Positions 1 to 4,988 of a stretch of DNA of 6,003 bases are shown here, one piece after another. The position numbers and the translations under genes were made by a program. The notes beneath the pieces were generated by a model. The model did no database searches. It was given only the letters and a program-made list of their open reading frames with translations, and was not told the origin of the DNA. This DNA comes from Actinomycetota bacterium (GTDB taxonomy: Bacteria > Actinomycetota > Thermoleophilia > Gaiellales > Gaiellaceae): NCBI GenBank assembly GCA_005885565.1, contig VAXK01000282.1:1-6003 (forward strand), given 5' to 3'. How positions within the stretch are numbered: position 1 is the first letter of the stretch; the number at the start of each line of letters is the position of its first letter.

Positions 1-135
1 CGACGCGCACGGCCAACTGCCGTCGACCTCGACTATCGAGACCCCTCGGCGATCGTCCGCCTGCCCTCTAGGTCTCAGTCGAGCGAATCTCAAGGACGCG
101 TTTTGGCCGAGGTGGATCCAGATGAAGAATGGTGA
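1..135 (+). CDS. Possible C-terminal end of an unidentified plus-strand gene (partial)
   Basis: Reading frame 1 is open from the window edge to a TGA at 133-135 and gives about 44 residues ending in VLAEVDPDEEW. The tail has a mixed, acidic, protein-like composition (VDLDYRDPSAIVRLP near the start) and lacks the Arg/Ser/Pro-only look of the many shadow frames here. No start is visible because the gene would begin before the window, and I recognise no family. It would overlap the end of the convergent small ORF at 90-317 by 46 bp, so at least one of the two may be spurious. The call rests only on openness and composition. Otherwise positions 1-90 show nothing I can name. Confidence 0.25.
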   Translation, partial: RRARPTAVDLDYRDPSAIVRLPSRSQSSESQGRVLAEVDPDEEW

Positions 136-317
136 CCGTCAGAGGTGCTCACTCTGGTGAGGTGACTAAGCAGGAGTCCAAGTCGCCGACGCAGAGCGGC
201 CAAGACGGCGGTTGACACGTCCGCACCGAACGCGACGACCTCGGGACGAGCGCCCTGCCAGAGCGCTCGAAAGACAGCCATCACGCAGAGCGCGGCGATG
301 AGGGCGATGTACGGCAC
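90..317 (-). CDS. Small hypothetical protein with one N-terminal membrane segment
   Basis: 75 residues, GTG start at 317, TGA at 90-92. Residues 1-18 (MPYIALIAALCVMAVFRA) form a hydrophobic stretch that could be a membrane anchor or uncleaved signal. It is followed by an amphipathic region containing LRRRLGLLLSHLTR and a polar Ser/Thr-rich tail. It lies 33 nt downstream of the minus-strand ORF ending at 351, so the two could share a transcript. An ATG at 337 is out of frame and hits a stop after three codons. There is only a weak AGGCG-like sequence before the GTG. I recognise no family. The tail looks less protein-like than the front, and the ORF overlaps the possible plus-strand tail at 1-135, so a chance ORF remains possible. 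Confidence 0.35.
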   Translation of the reverse strand: MPYIALIAALCVMAVFRALWQGARPEVVAFGADVSTAVLAALRRRLGLLLSHLTRVSTSDGHHSSSGSTSAKTRP

Positions 318-350
318 GTCGGCGCCTATCGGCGCATGCTCGATCCGGAG

Positions 351-668
351 TCAGGTTTCGAGATTCTTTAGTGCTTGCTCGACTCTGGCTCGATCCGGCA
401 TGCGGTAATAGGCACGCCTCCCTCCTCGCGTCGATTCGCCCACCTTTTCGAGTAATCCGTAGGCCACGAGGAGACGAAGACCCGGCTTCCACTGTTGAGT
501 TCCCGTCTGCTGGGCCCACTCTTGGAGAACCCAGCGGCCCGCGAACTGACCTCCGAAGGGCTCGCTCTTTCGAGCCTGCTCACACGCAGCGCGGAGTACC
601 GGAACCCAGTCTGGGTGGTCGTAAGCAAGCCTCTGCACCGCTTGGCCGGTGTGGTTGGCACTACTCAA
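351..668 (-). CDS. Hypothetical protein with a winged-helix-like C-terminus
   Basis: 105 residues, TTG start at 668, TGA at 351-353. The composition is soluble and protein-like, rich in W, Y and Q, unlike the Arg/Ser shadows around it. Residues about 63-97 contain LRLLVAYGLLEKVGEST followed by RGGRRAYYRMPD. This resembles the recognition helix, turn and basic beta-wing of a winged-helix DNA-binding domain. The N-terminal part (DHPDWVPVLRAACEQA) looks helical. A function in DNA binding is inferred from this pattern only; no named family was recognised. Codons are less GC-biased than those of the genes right of 2140, which fits acquisition by transfer. The TTG sits about 9 nt after a TAGGAT hexamer, so a leaderless or near-leaderless message is possible. 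A GTG about 12 codons in is an alternative start. Confidence 0.6.
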   Translation of the reverse strand: MSSANHTGQAVQRLAYDHPDWVPVLRAACEQARKSEPFGGQFAGRWVLQEWAQQTGTQQWKPGLRLLVAYGLLEKVGESTRGGRRAYYRMPDRARVEQALKNLET

Positions 669-677
669 CTCTCTGTC

Positions 678-683
678 ATCCTA
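678..683 (-). promoter_or_regulatory. Possible -10 element for the 351-668 gene
   Basis: The minus strand reads TAGGAT here, matching the actinobacterial TANNNT -10 pattern. Nine nucleotides (GACAGAGAG) separate it from the TTG start at 668, so transcription would begin within about 2 nt of the start codon and the message would be essentially leaderless. No convincing -35 hexamer is visible upstream. A second TANNNT match (TAGGCT, minus strand) lies one repeat unit further upstream, because the hexamer is part of the repeated motif; this weakens the assignment. Confidence 0.3.
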
Positions 684-712
684 CTCACGAAGCCGTAGCC
701 TACTCGCGAAGC
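680..712 (-). repeat. Tandem 14-nt direct repeat upstream of the 351-668 gene
   Basis: CCTACTCACGAAGC at 680-693 recurs as CCTACTCGCGAAGC at 699-712, with one mismatch and 19 nt start to start. A shorter CTACTCAACTC sits at 661-671, so CTACTC occurs three times at spacings of 19-20 nt, close to two helical turns. Read on the minus strand the unit is GCTTCG(C/T)GAGTAGG, placed directly ahead of the TTG start at 668. Same-face spacing upstream of a possible DNA-binding protein suggests an operator, perhaps autoregulatory. That role is inference; the repeat itself is seen. Confidence 0.55.
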
Positions 713-779
713 TGCCAGAGCGCAACAGCGGCGCGGACGAATCGGCGGTGCCGTAACTCCCGTCTCCGTCTTCCGTAGC

Positions 780-1460
780 GTGCCAGCGGTGTTCTGGCAC
801 GAGCTCGGACAGGCACTCTCGTTTGCGTTCGGCATGTTCTGGGAGATCCTCTGGGCGCTGATCCTCGGCTTCGCGCTCTCCGGCGTCGTGCAGGCCGTCG
901 TCTCGAAGTCGGAGTTGCGTCGCCTGCTCCCCGACGACTCGCCACGCTCGCTCGGCATCGCCTGCGGCGTGGGCGCCGCCTCGTCGTGCTCCTACGCGGC
1001 TGGATCGACGTCGCCGGCGGCCTGCTCGTCGCGGGCGCGCTCGCGGCCTGGGTGCCGGAGCACTTCTGGCGCTCGCTCTTCCTCGACGGCCACCCGACGC
1101 TGGCGAAGCTCTGGGGGCCGGTCGTCGGGCCGGCGGTCGCGATCCTCAGCTTCGTCTGCTCGATCGGCAACGTGCCGCTGGCGGCGATCCTCTGGAACGG
1201 CGGCATCAGCTTCGGCGGGTCCTCGCCTTCGTCTTCGCCGACCTCATCGTGCTCCCGATCCTCGACGTCTACCGCAAGAACCACTCCGAACGCGAGAAAG
1301 ACGAGGTTCAGCACGGTCGTGTAGTTCCAGTGCACGCTCGCCTCGACGACTTTCGCGTTCCGTTCGGTGGCGTTTCGTCCGTACGGGTGGGCTGTCGATG
1401 CTGCGGATGATGAACGCGCCGATGAAAGGCCATGGCCACAGCCACGAGCATGCGCGTTGA
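780..1460 (+). pseudogene. Decayed DUF318/COG0701-type membrane permease, scrambled internally
   Basis: The pieces of this eight-helix permease family, in order, are these. (A) 780-1000, frame of the GTG at 780: ELGQALSFAFGMFWEILWA to GAASSCSYAA. (B) 998-1219, a different frame: WIDVAGGLLVAGALAAWVP to LSFVCSIGNVPLAAILWNG. (C) 1219 to about 1281, third frame: VLAFVFADLIVLPILDVYRK. (D) about 1275-1365 on the opposite strand: ERNAKVVEASVHWNYTT to LNLVFLAF. (E) 1368-1460, first frame again: WRFVRTGGLSMLRMM, ending in the His-rich tail GHGHSHEHAR and TGA. Between A and B roughly 100 family residues are missing; between C and D about 35-40 more. The frame at 780 stays open to 1460, so a gene caller would report a 226-residue protein with real ends and a nonsense middle. 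Family members are thought to export metals, metalloids or related solutes; the His-rich tail and the neighbouring CDF gene fit a metal link. It cannot encode a working permease as it stands. The family assignment is from memory. Confidence 0.85.
1275..1366 (-). other. Inverted fragment of the permease gene
   Basis: Within the plus-strand permease remnant, the minus strand encodes NAKVVEASVHWNYTTVLN and then LVFLAFGVVLAV, running from about 1365 down to about 1273. In the family this block directly precedes the RTGG-x-x-MLRMM block, which here sits on the plus strand from 1368. The right breakpoint is therefore close to 1363-1370. The left breakpoint is ambiguous between 1264 and 1288, because the plus strand reads DVYRKN over the same bases that the minus strand reads as VLAVD. 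An imperfect inverted repeat lies near both ends: CCACTCCGAACG at 1281-1292, and CCACCGAACG as the reverse complement of 1361-1370. Confidence 0.75.
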
Positions 1461-1486
1461 GGATTCTGGTCGCGCCGCCTTCGTGC

Positions 1487-2134
1487 TCAGCAGTGGGCGC
1501 AGCAGGCTGCACCGCGCCACGACGAGCGTCCCTCTCGAACCGCCACGGCGGCGATCACGAGCGCGGCGCCCGGGTCGGCCCACCACCATCCGAAGAGTGC
1601 GTTCGCGCCGAGCCCGACCAAGAGCGCGACCGACAAGTAGGCGCAGATCATGTTCTGGCTCGCCTCGCTCACGGTGGCGGACGAGTTGAGCGTCCGCCCG
1701 ACCCTCCGCTTCGATCGCGCGAGAACCGGCATCGTCGGTGCGGTGACCGCCGCGAGCCCGATTCCGATCCAGCTCACATCCGGATGCTGGCCACCGAAGA
1801 GCGTGCGCAGGGATTCGATTCCGACGTAGGCGGCGAGGACGAAGTAGCTCGAGGCGACGAGCTGCTGAGCGCGGCGCTCGGCTGCCTCGCTGCTTCCCCG
1901 AGAACCCGTGAACAGCCACACGATCACGAACCCGGAGAGCCCTTCGACGAGCGAGTCGGCGCCGAAGCCGACGAGTGCGATCGACCCGGCGGCGATGCCC
2001 GCTCCGACGGCGATGCCGAACTCGATGAGATGCCAAGCGTTCCCGCTCCAGGCAAGAAGCCGGACTTGTCGCTCCCGCCGCGCGCGTTCCTGCGGCGGAA
2101 GCGTCGGGACGGGAGCGAGCGCGGTGATCTCCAA
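1487..2134 (-). CDS. CDF-like cation transporter family protein
   Basis: 215 residues, mostly hydrophobic, with about six membrane segments. This fits the short actinobacterial 'cation transporter' branch related to cation diffusion facilitators, which move divalent metals across the inner membrane. Residues 52-67 (IALVGFGADSLVEGLS) carry the Asp60/Glu64 pair of the CDF helix-2 signature. Residues 155-170 (VSEASQNMICAYLS) stand where canonical CDFs have the HxxxD zinc site, which is not present. FGWWWADPGAALVIAA (181-196) is the typical last helix. The protein ends in CCAHC, a possible metal-ligand tail, and lacks the cytoplasmic domain of full-length CDFs. The start is TTG at 2134: an in-frame TAG, the arfB stop, lies only two codons upstream and no ATG or GTG follows soon. 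It sits 3 nt after arfB, suggesting coupled expression. Loss of the canonical HxxxD makes the metal specificity uncertain. Confidence 0.85.
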   Translation of the reverse strand: MEITALAPVPTLPPQERARRERQVRLLAWSGNAWHLIEFGIAVGAGIAAGSIALVGFGADSLVEGLSGFVIVWLFTGSRGSSEAAERRAQQLVASSYFVLAAYVGIESLRTLFGGQHPDVSWIGIGLAAVTAPTMPVLARSKRRVGRTLNSSATVSEASQNMICAYLSVALLVGLGANALFGWWWADPGAALVIAAVAVREGRSSWRGAACCAHC

Positions 2135-2137
2135 ACC

Positions 2138-2545
2138 CTAGCCCGGCGGGCGGCGCAGCCGCTTCGTCTCGCCGCGGCGCCGCTTCTCCTGGAGGCGGCG
2201 CTCGCGCGCGGCCGCCGACGGCTTCGTCGGCTTGCGGCGCCGCTGCACGCGCAGGCCTGACCGGAGCCGCTCGGCGAGCCGTTCGACCGCGAGCTCGCGG
2301 TTCCGCGCCTGGCTCCGCTCGTCCTGGGCGACGGCTCGCACCACCGGGCCGAGACGCTCGACCACGCGGCGCTTCTGCGCGGGCGAGAGCGTCGCCGAGG
2401 CCTCGACGTCGAAGACGGCCTCGACGCGGGTCTCCGACTTCTGGGCGTGCTGGCCGCCGGGCCCGCTCGAGCGGGAGACGCGGAGCTCGATCTCCTCGAG
2501 CGGGATCGCGACGGAGCGCGTGACCGAAATAGACTCGCCGGCCAT
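2138..2545 (-). CDS. arfB: Alternative ribosome-rescue factor ArfB / peptidyl-tRNA hydrolase (YaeJ family)
   Basis: 135 residues (E. coli ArfB has 140), TAG at 2138-2140. ArfB enters stalled non-stop ribosomes and hydrolyses the peptidyl-tRNA ester in place of a release factor. The catalytic motif SGPGGQHAQKSETRVE is at residues 27-42, with GGQ at 30-32. The preceding IPLEEIELRVSRS matches the family N-terminus. After residue about 100 comes the lysine/arginine-rich tail (RRRKPTKPSAAARERR and onward), which in the family folds into the empty mRNA channel. The ATG at 2545 is preceded by GAGGAG about 10 nt upstream. Larger frames reaching upstream only run antisense to the HAD gene. It shares 2 bp with the divergent HAD start and leads straight into the CDF-like gene. 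A general RF-1 domain peptide chain release factor-like label would also be defensible. Confidence 0.93.
   Translation of the reverse strand: MAGESISVTRSVAIPLEEIELRVSRSSGPGGQHAQKSETRVEAVFDVEASATLSPAQKRRVVERLGPVVRAVAQDERSQARNRELAVERLAERLRSGLRVQRRRKPTKPSAAARERRLQEKRRRGETKRLRRPPG
2530..2535 (+). promoter_or_regulatory. Possible -10 element of the HAD-acpS-nnr-SDR-alr operon
   Basis: TAGACT matches TANNNT and ends 8 nt before the ATG at 2544, which would place transcription start on or next to the start codon and give a leaderless mRNA. No ribosome binding site is visible before this ATG, which agrees with a leaderless start. A -35 element was not recognised. The hexamer lies inside the first codons of arfB, so two divergent promoters would be embedded in each other's coding sequence. 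Confidence 0.35.
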
Positions 2546-3320
2546 GGCGGCAATTCTCCTCGACGTGGACGGGGTACTCATGGTGTCGGGAGAGCCGATC
2601 GCGGGGGCGGCCGACGCGGTGCGGCGGCTGCGCGAGGACGGCCACCGGCTCCGCTTCGTCACGAACAACACGACGCGGGCGCGCGCCACGCTGGCCGAGG
2701 AGCTGCGCGAGATCGGCGTCGACCTCACGGACGAGGAGCTCCAGACGACGGCGATCGCCGCCGCGCGCGCCCTCGCCGGGAAGCGGGTGCTCGCGCTGAC
2801 GATGCACGCGGTCGTCGACGACCTCGAGGGCGTCGAGCTCGTCGGCGAGGACGCCGAGGCCGTCCTCATCGGCGGCGCCGACGAGACCCTCGAGACGAAC
2901 CAGGTCTTCAGCTACACGAACCTCGCCCGCGCCTTCCACGAGCTCGAGGCGGGCGCCGAGCTCTACTGCCTGCACAAGAACCGCTGGTGGCAGACTCGGC
3001 GCGGCCCGCTGCTCGACGCGGGCGCGTTCGTCGCCGGGCTCGAGTACGCGGCAGACGTCGAGGCGACCGTGCTCGGCAAGCCGAGCCCCGCGTACTTCGG
3101 CGCCGCGGTCGAGGCGCTCGACGCCGAGCCGGCGCTGACCTGGATGGTCGGCGACGACATCGAGTCCGACATCGCCGGCGCGCAGCGGTTCGGCCTGCGG
3201 ACGGTGCTCGTCCGCACCGGCAAGTTCCGGCCCGACACCGTCGAGCGCGGAAGCGTCATGCCCGAAGGGATCGTGTCCTCGATGGCCCAGCTTCCGGCCT
3301 GGCTCGACCAGAACGCGTGA
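2544..3320 (+). CDS. HAD-superfamily hydrolase, subfamily IIA (NagD/LHPP-like phosphatase)
   Basis: 258 residues, usual length for HAD-IIA phosphatases, which act in the cytoplasm on small phosphate esters through a phospho-aspartate. Motif I is LLDVDGVL with nucleophile Asp7 and acid/base Asp9. Motif II is VTNNTT with Thr40. Motif III is LGKPSP with Lys179. Motif IV is GDDIESD, residues 203-209. The stretch between Thr40 and Lys179 would be the C2-type cap that sets the substrate. TGKF at 225-228 is the subfamily's usual end motif. All catalytic residues are present. The frame stays open to 2232, but that extension is antisense to arfB, and motif I belongs at the extreme N-terminus, so ATG 2544 is chosen. 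The stop overlaps the acpS start as GTGA. The substrate cannot be read from sequence; family activities include nucleotide, phosphoglycolate and phospholysine/pyrophosphate hydrolysis. It is the first gene of the operon. Confidence 0.92.
   Translation: MAAILLDVDGVLMVSGEPIAGAADAVRRLREDGHRLRFVTNNTTRARATLAEELREIGVDLTDEELQTTAIAAARALAGKRVLALTMHAVVDDLEGVELVGEDAEAVLIGGADETLETNQVFSYTNLARAFHELEAGAELYCLHKNRWWQTRRGPLLDAGAFVAGLEYAADVEATVLGKPSPAYFGAAVEALDAEPALTWMVGDDIESDIAGAQRFGLRTVLVRTGKFRPDTVERGSVMPEGIVSSMAQLPAWLDQNA
2556..2561 (-). promoter_or_regulatory. Shine-Dalgarno site of arfB
   Basis: The minus strand reads GAGGAG here, 10 nt ahead of the ATG at 2545. It supports that start. The site lies inside the first codons of the divergent HAD gene, so arfB must have a leader transcribed from within that gene. 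It is the only clear Shine-Dalgarno sequence I see among the gene starts of the window. Confidence 0.55.
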
Positions 3321-3676
3321 GGGTCGGGCTCGATCTGATCGAGATCGCCAGGATCCGGGGCGCCCTCGAGCGCTACCCCGGCTTCCGCGACCGCTGCTTC
3401 ACCGCCGCCGAGCAGGCCTACTGCGACTCGCGCCCCAATCCGGCGCAGAGCTACGCCGGCCGCTTCGCCGGCAAGGAGGCAGTCGGGAAGGCGCTCGGGA
3501 GCGGCGTCCGCTTCACGTGGAAGGAGATCGAGATCGCCGGGCGGCCGAAGCCGGGCGTGCGCCTCTCCGGCCGGACGAAGGCGTGGGCGGAGCGCACGAG
3601 CGCCGGGCCGATCGACCTCTCGATGACGCACTCGCGCGAGCTCGCGGCGGCGATCTGCGTCGTCTCCGATGCTTGA
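3317..3676 (+). CDS. acpS: Holo-[acyl-carrier-protein] synthase
   Basis: 119 residues, typical AcpS size. It transfers 4'-phosphopantetheine from CoA to the serine of acyl carrier protein, switching on fatty-acid synthesis; the family works as a cytoplasmic homotrimer. The N-terminal GLDLIEIARI holds the magnesium-binding Asp6. RFAGKEAVGKALGSG at 49-63 holds the conserved Lys53 and Glu54, and LSMTHSRELAAAICV at 101-115 is the C-terminal signature with its histidine. Start is GTG at 3317, overlapping the HAD stop by 4 nt; MRVGLDLIEI is the standard beginning and there is nothing comparable upstream. No Shine-Dalgarno is seen, so translational coupling to the HAD gene is likely. The 3' end overlaps nnr by 8 nt. 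Confidence 0.95.
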   Translation: MRVGLDLIEIARIRGALERYPGFRDRCFTAAEQAYCDSRPNPAQSYAGRFAGKEAVGKALGSGVRFTWKEIEIAGRPKPGVRLSGRTKAWAERTSAGPIDLSMTHSRELAAAICVVSDA

Positions 3677-4988
3677 GCCGCTCTACACAGCGGAGGAGAT
3701 GCGCGCGGCCGAGGCCGGGCACGACGTCGACGCGATGATGGAGCGCGCGGGCTGCGCCGTCGCCGAGGCGATCCTCGAGCGCTACCAGTCCGCGCGGAGG
3801 ATCGCGTGCGTCTGCGGCGGCGGCGCGAACGGCGGCGACGGGCGGATTGCCGCCCGCATCCTCCGCGAGGCGGGCCGCGACGCGGTCGAGGAGCTCGTCG
3901 AGGGGGCGGACCTCGTCGTCGACGCGCTCTTCGGGACCGGCTTCCACGGCGAGCCGCGGCCGGATGCGGCGGAACTCATCGAGCGCATGAACGGCGCCGG
4001 TGTGCCGGTGGTCGCGGTCGACGTCCCCTCCGGTGTGGACGCGTCCACCGGAGAGGTGGCCGCCGGGGCCGTGGACGCTGAGCTGACGGTGACGATGCAC
4101 GCACCGAAGGTCGGGCTCGTCGTCGCGCCGGGTCGCTTCCACGCCGGCGAGGTCGTCGCCGCCGACATCGGTCTCGAGCGAGGCGAGACGGAGCACCGGC
4201 TCGTGACCGAGGAGATCCTCGAGCGCGTGCCCCGCCGGCGGGAGGGCGACAACAAGTACACCGCAGGCGCCGTGCTCGTCGTCGGCGGCGCGCCCGGGCT
4301 GACCGGGGCCGCCTGCCTCGCCGCTGAGGCCGCCTTCCGCGGCGACGCCGGCTACGTCGCGGTCGCCGTGCCGGAAGCCTCGCTGCCGGTGATCGAGATG
4401 CGGTTGCTGGAAGCGGTGAAGCGGCCGCTCGGCGAGATCGACGACGTCCTGCCGCGGATGGGCGCGGTCGCGCTCGGGCCGGGGCTCGGTCGCGGCGAGT
4501 CGGAGCGGGCTCTCGTCCGCCGGCTCCTGGAGGAGACGTCGCTGCCGATCGTGGTCGACGCGGACGGCCTGCACGAGCTCGAGCCGTTCCGGCGCGACGC
4601 GCCAACCGTCCTGACCCCGCACGAGGGCGAGCTCGCGCGCCTGCTCGGCGAGGAGTCGAAGTGGGTCGCGGCGCACCGGCTCGAGGCGCTGCGGCGCGGC
4701 GTCGAGCGCTTCGGCTGCGTCGTCCTCCTGAAAGGCGCGGACACGCTGGTCGGCGCGCCCGGCGCCGGCGTGCTCGTCCGCTCGACGAACGCGCCCGGGC
4801 TTGCAACGGCCGGGTCGGGCGACGTCCTGACGGGGATCGTCGCGGCGTTCCTGGCGAAGGGGATGGACGCGCGCCTGGCCGCGGCGGCGGCCTCGAGCGC
4901 TCAGGCTCGGGCCGCACTCCTCGCGCCCCAGCAGGCCGGGCTCGTCGCGAGCGACGTGATCGCGCACCTGCCGGCCGCGCTTGCCTGA
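3669..4988 (+). CDS. nnr: Bifunctional NAD(P)H-hydrate epimerase / ADP-dependent dehydratase
   Basis: 439 residues with two fused domains that repair damaged NAD(P)H: the N-terminal YjeF_N epimerase interconverts the R and S hydrates, and the C-terminal ribokinase-like dehydratase removes water using ADP. Epimerase landmarks are YTAEEMRAAE (6-15), NGGDG (54-58), VDALFGTGF (84-92) and VDVPSGVD (117-124). Dehydratase landmarks are DNKYTAG (194-200), GPGLGR (270-275), VVDADGLH (295-302), LTPHEGELARLLG (315-327), LLKGADTLV (353-361) and TAGSGDVLTG (380-389) with catalytic Asp385. The protein is short for the family, often near 500. Only about 26 residues separate NGGDG from VDALFG, so part of the N-terminal Rossmann fold is trimmed, while the dehydratase looks complete. 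ATG at 3669 overlaps acpS by 8 nt; the end overlaps the SDR gene by 8 nt. Confidence 0.95.
   Translation: MLEPLYTAEEMRAAEAGHDVDAMMERAGCAVAEAILERYQSARRIACVCGGGANGGDGRIAARILREAGRDAVEELVEGADLVVDALFGTGFHGEPRPDAAELIERMNGAGVPVVAVDVPSGVDASTGEVAAGAVDAELTVTMHAPKVGLVVAPGRFHAGEVVAADIGLERGETEHRLVTEEILERVPRRREGDNKYTAGAVLVVGGAPGLTGAACLAAEAAFRGDAGYVAVAVPEASLPVIEMRLLEAVKRPLGEIDDVLPRMGAVALGPGLGRGESERALVRRLLEETSLPIVVDADGLHELEPFRRDAPTVLTPHEGELARLLGEESKWVAAHRLEALRRGVERFGCVVLLKGADTLVGAPGAGVLVRSTNAPGLATAGSGDVLTGIVAAFLAKGMDARLAAAAASSAQARAALLAPQQAGLVASDVIAHLPAALA

Noticed and set aside
338..398. 11-nt direct repeat GCTCGATCCGG at 338-348 and 388-398
   Set aside because: There are only two copies, partly within coding sequence and with no clear placement relative to a promoter. 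It is easily due to chance.
371..778. 135-residue plus-strand frame over the left region
   Set aside because: It is antisense to the more protein-like 351-668 gene, rich in Arg/Ser/Pro, and has no recognisable segment.
1461..1486. Possible bidirectional terminator between the permease remnant and the convergent CDF-like gene
   Set aside because: The 26-bp gap has no stable stem-loop or T-tract that I can see.
2465..2505. Direct repeat CTCGAGCGGGA near 2466 and 2495
   Set aside because: It lies within arfB codons for its N-terminal region and is explained by biased codon choice.
2232..2543. Upstream extension of the HAD frame
   Set aside because: The frame is open but antisense to arfB. HAD motif I must lie at the protein N-terminus, which fits ATG 2544.
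1308..2975. 555-residue minus-strand open frame
   Set aside because: It runs across arfB, the CDF-like gene and antisense to the HAD gene, is made mostly of Arg/Ala/Gly/Glu, and shows no motifs apart from the chance contexts. It is a GC-rich shadow frame.
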